Below are positions 54,061 through 63,065 of a stretch of 64,000 bases of DNA, piece by piece. Origin of the DNA: Lachnospiraceae bacterium (GTDB lineage: Bacteria; Bacillota; Clostridia; Lachnospirales; Lachnospiraceae); NCBI GenBank assembly GCA_017399445.1, contig JAFQCM010000056.1, forward strand, positions 62,001 through 126,000. Reading direction: 5' to 3'. A program made the translations under genes and the position numbers. The notes beneath the pieces were generated by a model. The model was not told the origin of the DNA. It was given only the letters and a program-made list of their open reading frames with translations, and did no database searches. Numbering within the stretch: the first letter of the stretch is position 1; each line of letters begins with the position of its first letter.

Positions 54061-55317
54061 ATGGAGGAAGATATTCAGGAAAAGAAACGATTTGCTGTAT
54101 TGATAGATTCGGATAATATTAGTGCAAAATATGCAGAGATTATTTTTAATGAATTAAGCGAATATGGTCTGGCGAATACCAGAAGAATATATGGGAACTG
54201 GGCAAGTGGAAATGGCTGGAATGAAAGAGTGCTTTTGGAAAATTCTATTATGCCAATTCAACAGTTTAATTATACTACTGGAAAAAATTCAACAGATATG
54301 GCAATGGTAATCGATGCAATGGATATTTTGTACGGAGGAAAAGTGGATGGATTTTGTTTGGTTACCAGTGATAGTGACTTTACCAGACTTGCTATGAGGT
54401 TAAGAGAAGAAAACAAATTCATTATTGGAATGGGAGAATCAAAAACACCGGATTCATTAAAGAAATCCTGTAATAAGTTTATTTATTTAGATTTGGTGGC
54501 AAAGCATAGTGATGAAGAAAAAAAGGAAGTAGGGAAAAAAGTTTCTGGTGGAGAAGAAAAAGAAGAAGTACCAGTAACTATTACAGAGAATAAGGAAAAG
54601 CAAAAGACAGAAACGGCAAAAGCAAAAGAAAGCATTACAAAATTAAAAAATATAGAGCAGGCTATTTATGATATGATAGCAAAAAGCAGTAACGGAAAAA
54701 TCGGCATGGGCGAAATTGGCAGTAAACTAGCTACCCTTTTCCCGGACTTTGACGTGAGAAACTATGGATATACCAAATTAAGTACCTTAATAAATGAAAA
54801 ATTTAAGAACTTAAAAGTAGTTCAAAATGGAAGACAATACAGCGTAGCAAAAGGTGATACACCAAGCAAACAGGAAGTAGAACAAAAGATTGAAGATATA
54901 TTGAAGGAAACTGGTGGAAGAGTAAATAATATATCGGTTATTTATGATAAATTAAAGAAAGTCTATCCGGGCTTTGCAGCAGCGGATTATGGTTATAGTA
55001 AAATATCCAACTTTATTAAGAGTATGAAAAATGTGAAAGTAGTGGGCAATAAAGTGGAATTGCAAACACCGGTAAAATTAAGCGATAAGTTAAAACAAGA
55101 GAAGGAATCAATGAATCAGGAAATTATAAAGATGTTGGAAAGCAGGAAGGAAATTACTACTTCAGATCTTAATAATGAACTGAGAAAGAAATATAAAGGG
55201 TTTACTACAGCAACCTTTGGATTTAAGAAAATGTCCTCCTTTGTAAATAGCATGAAGGGTGTACGGCTGGAAGGTGGCAACAGGGTAGTTTTAGTTAAGG
55301 AAAAAACTAAGAATTAG
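54061..55317 (+). CDS. NYN-domain nuclease-like protein with three LOTUS/OST-HTH domains
   Basis: The 418-residue cytoplasmic protein begins with a NYN/PIN-like domain (residues about 8-150) whose acidic residues are seen in L-I-D-S-D-N, S-T-D-M-A-M-V-I-D-A-M-D and V-T-S-D-S-D-F. A lysine/glutamate-rich linker leads to three tandem LOTUS (OST-HTH) domains at about 200-265, 275-340 and 345-412. Each has a P-x-F/Y-G-F-x-K-x-S/Y-L-like helix (N-Y-G-Y-T-K-L-S-T-L, D-Y-G-Y-S-K-I-S-N-F, T-F-G-F-K-K-M-S-S-F). Such proteins are thought to bind and cut RNA; the target is unknown. It lies 24 bp before potA. Confidence 0.87.
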   Translation: MEEDIQEKKRFAVLIDSDNISAKYAEIIFNELSEYGLANTRRIYGNWASGNGWNERVLLENSIMPIQQFNYTTGKNSTDMAMVIDAMDILYGGKVDGFCLVTSDSDFTRLAMRLREENKFIIGMGESKTPDSLKKSCNKFIYLDLVAKHSDEEKKEVGKKVSGGEEKEEVPVTITENKEKQKTETAKAKESITKLKNIEQAIYDMIAKSSNGKIGMGEIGSKLATLFPDFDVRNYGYTKLSTLINEKFKNLKVVQNGRQYSVAKGDTPSKQEVEQKIEDILKETGGRVNNISVIYDKLKKVYPGFAAADYGYSKISNFIKSMKNVKVVGNKVELQTPVKLSDKLKQEKESMNQEIIKMLESRKEITTSDLNNELRKKYKGFTTATFGFKKMSSFVNSMKGVRLEGGNRVVLVKEKTKN

Positions 55318-55341
55318 GATAGAGAGTAACAGGAGGCATCA

Positions 55342-56916
55342 ATGAAAAAGCTGATTGAATTTAAAAACATTGTAAAAAAATTTGATGGAGAGACCGTTTT
55401 AAATGGAGTCAGTATCGATATTTGTGAAAACGAGTTTGTAACATTGTTAGGTCCCAGTGGTTGTGGGAAAACAACTTTGCTGCGAATTTTAGGTGGATTT
55501 TTAGAACCTGATGGTGGAGAAGTAATCTTTGATGGTGAAGAAATCAGTAAAATTCCGCCCTATAAAAGAGAAATTAATACCGTATTTCAAAAGTATGCAT
55601 TGTTTCCTCATTTAAATGTGTATGATAATATTGCATTTGGCCTAAAGATAAAAAAAGAACCAAAAGATATTATCGAGCAGAAAGTAAACCGAATGCTAAA
55701 ACTGGTAAACTTAGAGGATTATGGAAAAAGAAAGATAAACCAGCTTTCTGGAGGTCAGCAGCAGAGAATAGCTATTGCAAGAGCGTTGGTAAATGAACCT
55801 ATGGTGTTGTTGTTGGATGAACCTTTAGGAGCCCTTGACTTAAAGCTTCGAAAAGAAATGCAGAAGGAATTAAAGAGAATTCAGAGAGAGGTGGGGATTA
55901 CCTTTGTCTTTGTTACCCACGACCAGGAAGAGGCTCTTACCATGTCAGATAAGATCGTGGTAATGAAGGAAGGGCAAATTCAGCAGATTGGCACCCCAAT
56001 TGAAATTTATAATGAGCCAATCAATGAGTATGTGGCTAAATTTATCGGAGAAAGTAATATTATCGATGGTATCATGAAAGATGACTATCAGGTATATTTT
56101 GAAGATAAGCTCTTTGAATGTGTGGATAAAGGTTTTGAAAAAAATGAAAATGTGGATGTAGTAATCCGTCCGGAAGATATTGATATTGTACCACCGGAAG
56201 CGGGTATGTTGAAAGGGACTGTAAAGTCTGTTATGTTTAAAGGAATCCACTATGAAGTTATGGTAGAAACAAGAGCTGGTGCGTCTATTACTGTAAAAAT
56301 GACTGTATCTGACCATAAACCGGTTTACAACGAAAGTGCCGGAGAAAAAATGAGTGCCAATGACTTCTATTTGGATATTAGTGATATTGATGAACTTACC
56401 AAAGCAGATATTATAGCAAGAGCGGATGCCCAGGCATGGGATGCCAAGACAGATGACTGGATTTCTATTTCCAAGGTAGAATATCATCTGGAAAAGAAAA
56501 ATGGCACTTATCCGGTGACGTTCCATACTTCTTCTGGAACACAGGTTACAGTAAATATGATTGTGGCAGATGAAAGTAAAGTGGAAAATGAACGTTTTGA
56601 TGAAGTTATTTATGCAGTAAACTTCTTTAAAAACATAGACGAATTAAAAGAGAGTGTTGCCTTAGAGACTGACTTAAAGACTTGGGCAAATGCTTCTGCA
56701 TGGCAGCTGGATGATGATAATGTGAATATTAACATTACCTCTGTAGAATATGATTTTGACCCTGAAAATATTACAGTAGGAACTTATGACGTTACCTTTA
56801 AAACAGATGGGTACGAATATAAGATTGAAACCACCAAAGAACAGACTGAGGGTGAAAAAGTAGGGCTGAGATTTGACCCGGATGATATTCATATTATGAG
56901 AAAAATGGAGGGTTAA
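55342..56916 (+). CDS. potA: Spermidine/putrescine ABC ATPase with large insertion in the TOBE domain
   Basis: The 524-residue ATPase has Walker [10 protein letters not shown] (37-45), signature L-S-G-G-Q-Q-Q-R, Walker B L-L-L-D-E-P and V-T-H-D-Q-E-E-A, as in PotA. A normal PotA has about 350-380 residues. Here the TOBE domain starts near 287 ([15 protein letters not shown]) and is closed only at 489-520 (D-G-Y-E-Y-K-I to D-P-D-D-I-H-I-M). About 175 residues, made of two similar beta-type modules, lie between. The gene opens the potABCD operon. Confidence 0.93.
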   Translation: MKKLIEFKNIVKKFDGETVLNGVSIDICENEFVTLLGPSGCGKTTLLRILGGFLEPDGGEVIFDGEEISKIPPYKREINTVFQKYALFPHLNVYDNIAFGLKIKKEPKDIIEQKVNRMLKLVNLEDYGKRKINQLSGGQQQRIAIARALVNEPMVLLLDEPLGALDLKLRKEMQKELKRIQREVGITFVFVTHDQEEALTMSDKIVVMKEGQIQQIGTPIEIYNEPINEYVAKFIGESNIIDGIMKDDYQVYFEDKLFECVDKGFEKNENVDVVIRPEDIDIVPPEAGMLKGTVKSVMFKGIHYEVMVETRAGASITVKMTVSDHKPVYNESAGEKMSANDFYLDISDIDELTKADIIARADAQAWDAKTDDWISISKVEYHLEKKNGTYPVTFHTSSGTQVTVNMIVADESKVENERFDEVIYAVNFFKNIDELKESVALETDLKTWANASAWQLDDDNVNINITSVEYDFDPENITVGTYDVTFKTDGYEYKIETTKEQTEGEKVGLRFDPDDIHIMRKMEG

Positions 56917-56920
56917 TGAG

Positions 56921-57751
56921 GTGAAAAATTATAAAGGTCTTATTTACCCTTATATTGTATGGATTGCAATTATGATTGTAGTTCCAATGCTTATGATTTT
57001 TGCATTTGCTTTTATACAAGATGACGGAAGCAGTGTTAGTTTTACTTTTGACAATTTTAAGCGTTTTTTTAGTGATGAGACTTTTCCGAATGTATTGAAA
57101 CGTTCTTTAGGAATTGCACTTTCCACTACCCTGGTGTGTATTTTGTTTGGATATCCGGCTGCTTACATAATGTCAAAAGCAGAGGGAAAGAAAAAATCTT
57201 TACTGGTATTGTTGATGACAATGCCAATGTGGATTAACATGTTGGTGCGTACTTATGCATTGATGGGAATTCTGGCTGATAATGGACTATTAAATTCTAT
57301 ATTAAGTTTTTTGGGAATTCCTATGGTGCAGATTATGTATACAGATTCTGCAGTTATGCTGGGAATGGTATATGACTTTTTACCTTTTATGGTTTTGCAG
57401 ATACATGGTTCTTTAGAAAAAATGGATAAAAGTCTCTTAGAAGCAGCGGCGGACTTAGGTGCTGGAAAAGGAAAAACATTCTTAAAAGTAGTTCTTCCCT
57501 TGTCGATTCCAGGGGTATTAAGTGGGATTACACTAGTATTCCTGCCGGCAGTATCCAGTTACTTCATACCTAATATCTTAGGCGGCGGCGGTTATACGTT
57601 GGTTGGTAACCTAATTCAGCAGTATTCCCTTACAACGGAAAGGGATTTTGCCAGTGCCATTTCTTTGATTATGGCAGTGATTATTATGCTGTCTATGGCA
57701 CTTACCAAAAAGCTTGAGAAATTTTCAGGAACAGAAGGGAGCGAAGACTAG
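56921..57751 (+). CDS. potB: Spermidine/putrescine ABC permease
   Basis: The 276-residue permease has six membrane helices and the EAA loop L-L-E-A-A-A-D-L-G-A-G-K-G-K-T-F near residues 175-190. The GTG start is 4 bp after potA stop, with TGAGG before it. Sequence N-M-L-V-R-T-Y-A matches PotB. It ends overlapping potC by one base. Confidence 0.93.
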   Translation: MKNYKGLIYPYIVWIAIMIVVPMLMIFAFAFIQDDGSSVSFTFDNFKRFFSDETFPNVLKRSLGIALSTTLVCILFGYPAAYIMSKAEGKKKSLLVLLMTMPMWINMLVRTYALMGILADNGLLNSILSFLGIPMVQIMYTDSAVMLGMVYDFLPFMVLQIHGSLEKMDKSLLEAAADLGAGKGKTFLKVVLPLSIPGVLSGITLVFLPAVSSYFIPNILGGGGYTLVGNLIQQYSLTTERDFASAISLIMAVIIMLSMALTKKLEKFSGTEGSED

Positions 57752-58548
57752 TGAAGAAATTATTAAGTAAACTTTCTGACTTATATATGATACTTCTTAT
57801 CCTGTTTTTGTATATTCCGGTTATTTACATTATTGTATTTGCTTTTAATGATGGAAATTCCATGAGTCAGTGGGAAGGCTTTTCACTGCGATGGTTTGAA
57901 ATGGTTTTTGATAACAGAGATATGGTAAATTCTATTTATACTACATTTTTTGTGGCAATTATTGCAACCTTAATCTCTTCTATACTTGGAACTATTGCAG
58001 CTATTGGGCTTTCTAAATCTAGAAGAGTGTTAAGAAGTGCGGTAGAGCAGGTAAACAATCTGCCAGTAATGAATCCTGACATTGTTACTGCTATGGGGTT
58101 GTTACTGTTTTTTACTTCTTTAGGAATAACCAAGGGATATGGCACTATACTTCTTGCCCATATTATGTTTTGTACTCCTTATGTAATGCTTAGTGTAACA
58201 CCAAAGTTAAAAGCATTAGATCCAAATTTAATGGATGCAGCTCTTGACTTGGGAGCCACACCGTTGTATGCTCTTTGTAAAGTCATGATACCACAGATTA
58301 AATCAGGAATTATGTCAGGAGCTATGATAGCATTTGCTATGTCTTTTGATGATTTTGTAATTACCGATTTTGTAAAAGGTGCAGGAATTAACAATATTTC
58401 TACCATGGTATATACTATGAAACGAAAGAATCCATCTATTTATGCGCTGACTACTGTTGTCATGCTTTGTATTACTGTTGCATTGCTTATAATCAATGCA
58501 GCACCCATTATAAAAGAAAAAATGAAAAAGAAAGGCGAAAATCAATGA
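57751..58548 (+). CDS. potC: Spermidine/putrescine ABC permease
   Basis: The 265-residue permease has six helices and the EAA loop M-D-A-A-L-D-L-G-A-T-P. The PotC-type sequence M-S-F-D-D-F-V-I-T-D-F-V-K-G-A-G lies near 190-205. It pairs with PotB in the membrane. The stop overlaps the potD ATG (ATGA). Confidence 0.93.
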   Translation: MKKLLSKLSDLYMILLILFLYIPVIYIIVFAFNDGNSMSQWEGFSLRWFEMVFDNRDMVNSIYTTFFVAIIATLISSILGTIAAIGLSKSRRVLRSAVEQVNNLPVMNPDIVTAMGLLLFFTSLGITKGYGTILLAHIMFCTPYVMLSVTPKLKALDPNLMDAALDLGATPLYALCKVMIPQIKSGIMSGAMIAFAMSFDDFVITDFVKGAGINNISTMVYTMKRKNPSIYALTTVVMLCITVALLIINAAPIIKEKMKKKGENQ

Positions 58549-59609
58549 AAAGAAAATCTCGTTACATGACTCTTTTTGGTCTTTTGACTATGTGTGCAGT
58601 GGCACTTACCGGGTGTGGAGAAAGTAAACCAACCCTAAAATTTTATAACTGGGGAGAGTACGCAAGTTATGAAGTAATTTCTAATTTCGAAAAAGAATAT
58701 AATTGTAAAGTAATTTGTGACTACTATGATTCCAATGAAACCATGTACAATAAGATTCAGTCTGGAGACAGTTATGACGTAATGATTCCTTCAGATTATA
58801 TGATTGAACGATTAATCAGTGAGGACAGACTTTTGGAACTGGACAAGAGCCAGCTTCCAAATTTGGAAAAAGTGACAGAAAGTGTAAAAGGTCTGGATTT
58901 TGATCAGGATAATATTTATTCTGCACCATATTTCTGGGGAAGTGTAGGAATTCTTTATAATCCGGAAGCAGTTTCTACAGAAACTGTGGAAAGTGAAGGC
59001 TGGAATGTACTGAAAAATGCAGAATATAAGGGAAAAATTTATATGTATGATTCGGAACGTGATTCCTTTATGATTGCATTAAAAGCATTGGGATATTCCA
59101 TGAATACAGAAAATGAAAGTGAAATCGAAGAAGCATACCAGTGGCTGAAGGAATTAAATGATACTATGGAGCCAGTTTATGTTACGGATGAAGTTATTGA
59201 TAATATGATTAGTGGCAACAAAGACATGGCAGTAGTATATAGTGGGGATGGTACTTTTATCAGCAGTGAAAATGATAGCCTGAAATACTATGAGCCAGAA
59301 CAGGGAACCAATGTATGGTGTGATGCCATGGTAATTTCCAAGGAATGTGAAAATCCGGAACTGGCACACCAGTTTATTAATTATATGATGGGAAATGAAG
59401 CTGCAAAAGCTAACAGTGAATTTGTGGGGTACACTACCGCAAATGACGAAGTAATGAAAGAAATCAGTGGCGAAGGTGGGGTTTTCAACGGAAACTCTGC
59501 TTATAATGCACGTCAGGGTTATGAAAAAGATGAAGTTTTCCATGACAATGAAGTAATTCGTAAGCTGTTGTCTGATTATTGGATTAAGGTGAAAGCATCA
59601 GAACAGTAA
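58545..59609 (+). CDS. potD: Spermidine/putrescine-binding lipoprotein
   Basis: The ATG at 58545 overlaps the potC stop and gives a correct lipoprotein signal (lipobox L-T-G-C); the frame is open upstream inside potC but that is not a sensible start. The 354-residue protein has the PotD features L-K-F-Y-N-W-G-E-Y, Y-D-V-M-I-P-S-D-Y-M-I-E-R and P-Y-F-W-G-S-V-G-I-L-Y. It delivers polyamine to PotBC. Confidence 0.95.
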   Translation: MKRKSRYMTLFGLLTMCAVALTGCGESKPTLKFYNWGEYASYEVISNFEKEYNCKVICDYYDSNETMYNKIQSGDSYDVMIPSDYMIERLISEDRLLELDKSQLPNLEKVTESVKGLDFDQDNIYSAPYFWGSVGILYNPEAVSTETVESEGWNVLKNAEYKGKIYMYDSERDSFMIALKALGYSMNTENESEIEEAYQWLKELNDTMEPVYVTDEVIDNMISGNKDMAVVYSGDGTFISSENDSLKYYEPEQGTNVWCDAMVISKECENPELAHQFINYMMGNEAAKANSEFVGYTTANDEVMKEISGEGGVFNGNSAYNARQGYEKDEVFHDNEVIRKLLSDYWIKVKASEQ

Positions 59610-59681
59610 AAGAGGGGATAGAAAGAAATTGTTTAAAATGACGAAAAAGTTAAATAAATGTTGGCTGAAATGATGATTTTG

Positions 59682-59726
59682 ATGAAGCTAAGAGCGAAAA
59701 GCACTTAGCTTCATTGATTTTTTTTT
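59682..59726 (+). terminator. Terminator of the pot operon
   Basis: Perfect 11-bp arms (59682-59692 with 59704-59714) are followed by a run of nine T. Confidence 0.95.
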
Positions 59727-59742
59727 GTGAAAATGTTACTAT

Positions 59743-59772
59743 TTGCTAGAGAAAGTGAAAGACCTTTAAAAT
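59743..59772 (+). promoter_or_regulatory. Possible promoter of the secreted amylase
   Basis: TTGCTA (59743-59748) and TAAAAT (59767-59772) are 18 bp apart, just after the pot terminator and 27 bp before the amylase ATG. Confidence 0.4.
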
Positions 59773-59798
59773 CTACAATTATAGAGAGGAGAAAGAGA

Positions 59799-62700
59799 AT
59801 GAAAGCTAAATGGAAGAAAGTTACATCATTGGTGCTTGCAACAGTTTTAGGTATTTCAGGTATGTTTGCCGGAGTGCCACAGGAAGCTTTTGCAGCACAG
59901 AAAAGTGTTACAGCCGAGAAAGTGAATTCACAGGCAGAAACACTTAAAATTCATTTTAAAAGCCCATGGGGCGGAGCAAATATTTTTTATTGGAATGTAG
60001 ATGGAAAATATAATAATCCGGTAAAATGGCCGGGGGAACCAATGGAAGCAGAAGAGGATGGATGGTATAGTTATACAATAACAACAGACGATTCTGCTGA
60101 TTTTATGTTTAATTATGAAGGAAAGATGACCTCGGATTTTGTAAAAGAATCCGGAGAATGGTGGTATGCAGATGGACAGTGTTATGCAAAAGATCCTTCC
60201 GAAGGTGATGTAACACCGTTGCCAACAGCAACCTCAACACCAAAACCAACAGCAACACCACAGCCAACGGCAACAGCAAAGCCAACAGCAACTTCAAAGC
60301 CAGAAGCTACACCACTACCTTATACAGAAGGAATTAAAGTTCACATTAAAGCTACTGGTGAAAAAGTACAGCTGACATACTGGAATGTAAAAGGTGGAGA
60401 TTATAGTTCTTCCGAAAAGGTTACTGTTGATATGACAGAATCTGCAGAAGGCTGGTTCAGTTATACACTGGTGGGTGCAGAAAGTGCAAAATTACTTTTC
60501 ACTATTGATGGACAGAAAACAGAGGAAACATTCATGGTTACCGGACAATGGTGGAATGCAGAAGGCGAATGGAGTGATTATGGACCAAATCTGGATGGAA
60601 CAGTGGTACCTACTTCAGAGCCAACAAAAGCTCCTGGAGAAGACGTTACAGCAACACCAACGATAACACCAGAAGGAGAAGTAACAGCAGCACCTACTGT
60701 AAATCCAACAGCAGGACCGGGAGGAAATGTGCCAACAGTAGTAGCTACTCCGGAACCAACAGCAACTCAGGGACCTACATCCACACCGGGACCAACCCCG
60801 ACTCCAAGACCGCCGGTAAAAGGAAAAATTGTGGTACATGTTAGTGGAAAGAAAACAATTTACCAATGGGATGTTGTGGATGGTGAAACTATAGTTAGAA
60901 CTGAAGCGTGGCCGGGAACAGCCATGACAGACGAAGGGAATGGCTGGTATACATATACAATTGAAGACACAATCAGTACAAATATAATTTTTAGTAATAA
61001 TGGAAGTGGGCAGACAGCAAACTTAGTTGCAGAAGAAGGAGAATGGTGGTTTAAGGGAGGAAAATGGTATGATTATGACTTGTCACTAATTACACCGACA
61101 CCAAAACCAACAAGAAAACCAACAGTTACACCAGGACCAACAGCAACACCGGTACCATATGACAGAACAGACTTTAGAGATGATACAATTTACTTTGTAA
61201 TGACAACCAGATTTTATGATGGTGACCCAACAAACAATGTTCATTGCTGGGATGATGAACAGGCAGGAAATCCAGATGATGATCCAGCATGGAGAGGAGA
61301 CTTTAAAGGTCTGATTGAACAGTTAGATTATATTAAAGCATTAGGATTTACGGCTATCTGGATTACTCCGGTTGTAGAAAATACCAGTGGATATGACTAC
61401 CATGGATATCACGCCAGTGATTTTAGTAAGGTAGATTCCAGATATGAATCAGAAGATTGTACTTATCAGGATTTGATTAATGCTTGTCATGAAAAAGGTA
61501 TGAAGATTATTCAGGACGTGGTACTGAATCATACAGGTAACTTTGGAGAAGCAAACCTGGTACCAATGTTTACAAAAGAAGGTGATCAGTCTACTGCTGA
61601 GTGCCTGGTAGTAAGAGAAGACTCTGATTTACCAGAAAATTATAATGAACTGAATCCGGATCTTCAGTATGCAGCAAGACTTGCTTTAATGAAGAATACA
61701 GATGGTGAAAATCATGATACACAAAACCTGTACCATCACTATGCAAATTTTGGGTGGGATGAGTTTAATTCACAGTTGGCACAGATTGCAGGTGATTGTG
61801 TAGACTTGAATACAGAAAATCCTATTGTTTACAATTATTTGATTGATTGTTATACACGATACATTAACATGGGAGTAGATGCTTTCCGTGTAGACACTAC
61901 AAAACACATTTCAAGATTAACCTTTAATGAGACCTTTAATGAAGCATTTAAGGAAGCAGGTGGTGAAAACTTCTTTATGTTTGGTGAAGTTTGTGCACGT
62001 GCTCGAGAAGTGTGGTACAGAAATACACCAGCGTTATCAACACCATTTTATACATGGAAAGAAACCAAAGATTATGGCTGGAGTGATGATCCGGCAGATA
62101 TAGGAGAAACCACAGGAGATGGTGGTAAAGAGGAAAATTTAGTAGGTAACGTTCTACTGACTCAGCAACATTACAACGATAATGGTAAAGGAACTGAATC
62201 TTTACAACCAACCAGTGATAATGCATTTTTGAATGGAAATGAATATCACACACCAGATTATAGTCAGAAATCAGGATTAGATGTGATTGACTTCCCAATG
62301 CATTGGAATTTTAAACAGGCAAGTGATGCCTTTAATGTTGCTGTAGGTGGTGACCAGTATTACAATGATGCAACTTGGAATGTGACTTATGTAGATTCTC
62401 ATGACTATGCACCTGATGGAGCACCGGAAAGTGAAAGATTTAATCAGTCAGAAGATACTTGGGCAGAAAACTTAAACTTAATGTTTACTTTTAGAGGTAT
62501 TCCTTGTATTTATTATGGAAGTGAAATCCAGTTCCAGAAAGGTAAGATAATTGACAAAGGTCCATGGATCCCGCTTTCAGAAACTGGTCGTGCATACTAT
62601 GGAGATAACTTAGCAGGTACTGTAACAGCTACAGACTTTGGCGAATACACTGCAGAAGGTACCGTAGCAGAAACATTAAGCCATCCATTGGCACAGCATA

Positions 62701-63041
62701 TCCGCAGATTGAACCAGATCAGAGCAGCAGTTCCAGCTCTTAGAAAAGGTCAGTACTCAACAGAAGGTGTTAGGGGCGGTATGGCATTTAAACGTCGTTA
62801 CACCAATGCAGCAGAAGGTATAGATAGTTTTGTATGTGTAGCTATTACAGAAGGAGCAACCTTTACTGGTATTCCAAATGGAACTTACATTGATGCTGTT
62901 ACAGGAGATTCCCAGAAAGTAACAAATGGAATTCTGACAATTGAAGATACAGGCAAAGGTAATATGAGAGTATATGTATTAAATGACCTTACCACAAAGG
63001 CACCAGGTAAAGTGGGAGACGATGGAACTTATTTAAAATAA
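59799..63041 (+). CDS. Secreted alpha-amylase with three CBM26-type starch-binding modules
   Basis: The ATG at 59799 is seven bases from AGGAG and starts a typical signal peptide (A-F-A-A near residue 30); the frame is open to 59727. Of 1080 residues, three starch-binding modules of CBM26 type (about 49-130, 180-265 and 343-430; each with a Y/F-W-N-V or Y-Q-W-D strand and W-W/W-Y-A-D-G type end) are joined by Thr-Pro linkers. The GH13 barrel (about 456-1040) has D-V-V-L-N-H, nucleophile D699 in F-R-V-D, acid E730 in F-G-E-V, and D869 in D-S-H-D, where N-H-D is more usual. There is no sortase motif. It should break down external starch for the intracellular GH13 enzyme. Confidence 0.93.
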   Translation: MKAKWKKVTSLVLATVLGISGMFAGVPQEAFAAQKSVTAEKVNSQAETLKIHFKSPWGGANIFYWNVDGKYNNPVKWPGEPMEAEEDGWYSYTITTDDSADFMFNYEGKMTSDFVKESGEWWYADGQCYAKDPSEGDVTPLPTATSTPKPTATPQPTATAKPTATSKPEATPLPYTEGIKVHIKATGEKVQLTYWNVKGGDYSSSEKVTVDMTESAEGWFSYTLVGAESAKLLFTIDGQKTEETFMVTGQWWNAEGEWSDYGPNLDGTVVPTSEPTKAPGEDVTATPTITPEGEVTAAPTVNPTAGPGGNVPTVVATPEPTATQGPTSTPGPTPTPRPPVKGKIVVHVSGKKTIYQWDVVDGETIVRTEAWPGTAMTDEGNGWYTYTIEDTISTNIIFSNNGSGQTANLVAEEGEWWFKGGKWYDYDLSLITPTPKPTRKPTVTPGPTATPVPYDRTDFRDDTIYFVMTTRFYDGDPTNNVHCWDDEQAGNPDDDPAWRGDFKGLIEQLDYIKALGFTAIWITPVVENTSGYDYHGYHASDFSKVDSRYESEDCTYQDLINACHEKGMKIIQDVVLNHTGNFGEANLVPMFTKEGDQSTAECLVVREDSDLPENYNELNPDLQYAARLALMKNTDGENHDTQNLYHHYANFGWDEFNSQLAQIAGDCVDLNTENPIVYNYLIDCYTRYINMGVDAFRVDTTKHISRLTFNETFNEAFKEAGGENFFMFGEVCARAREVWYRNTPALSTPFYTWKETKDYGWSDDPADIGETTGDGGKEENLVGNVLLTQQHYNDNGKGTESLQPTSDNAFLNGNEYHTPDYSQKSGLDVIDFPMHWNFKQASDAFNVAVGGDQYYNDATWNVTYVDSHDYAPDGAPESERFNQSEDTWAENLNLMFTFRGIPCIYYGSEIQFQKGKIIDKGPWIPLSETGRAYYGDNLAGTVTATDFGEYTAEGTVAETLSHPLAQHIRRLNQIRAAVPALRKGQYSTEGVRGGMAFKRRYTNAAEGIDSFVCVAITEGATFTGIPNGTYIDAVTGDSQKVTNGILTIEDTGKGNMRVYVLNDLTTKAPGKVGDDGTYLK

Positions 63042-63065
63042 TAAAATCTGAAGGGAGAAATGAAC

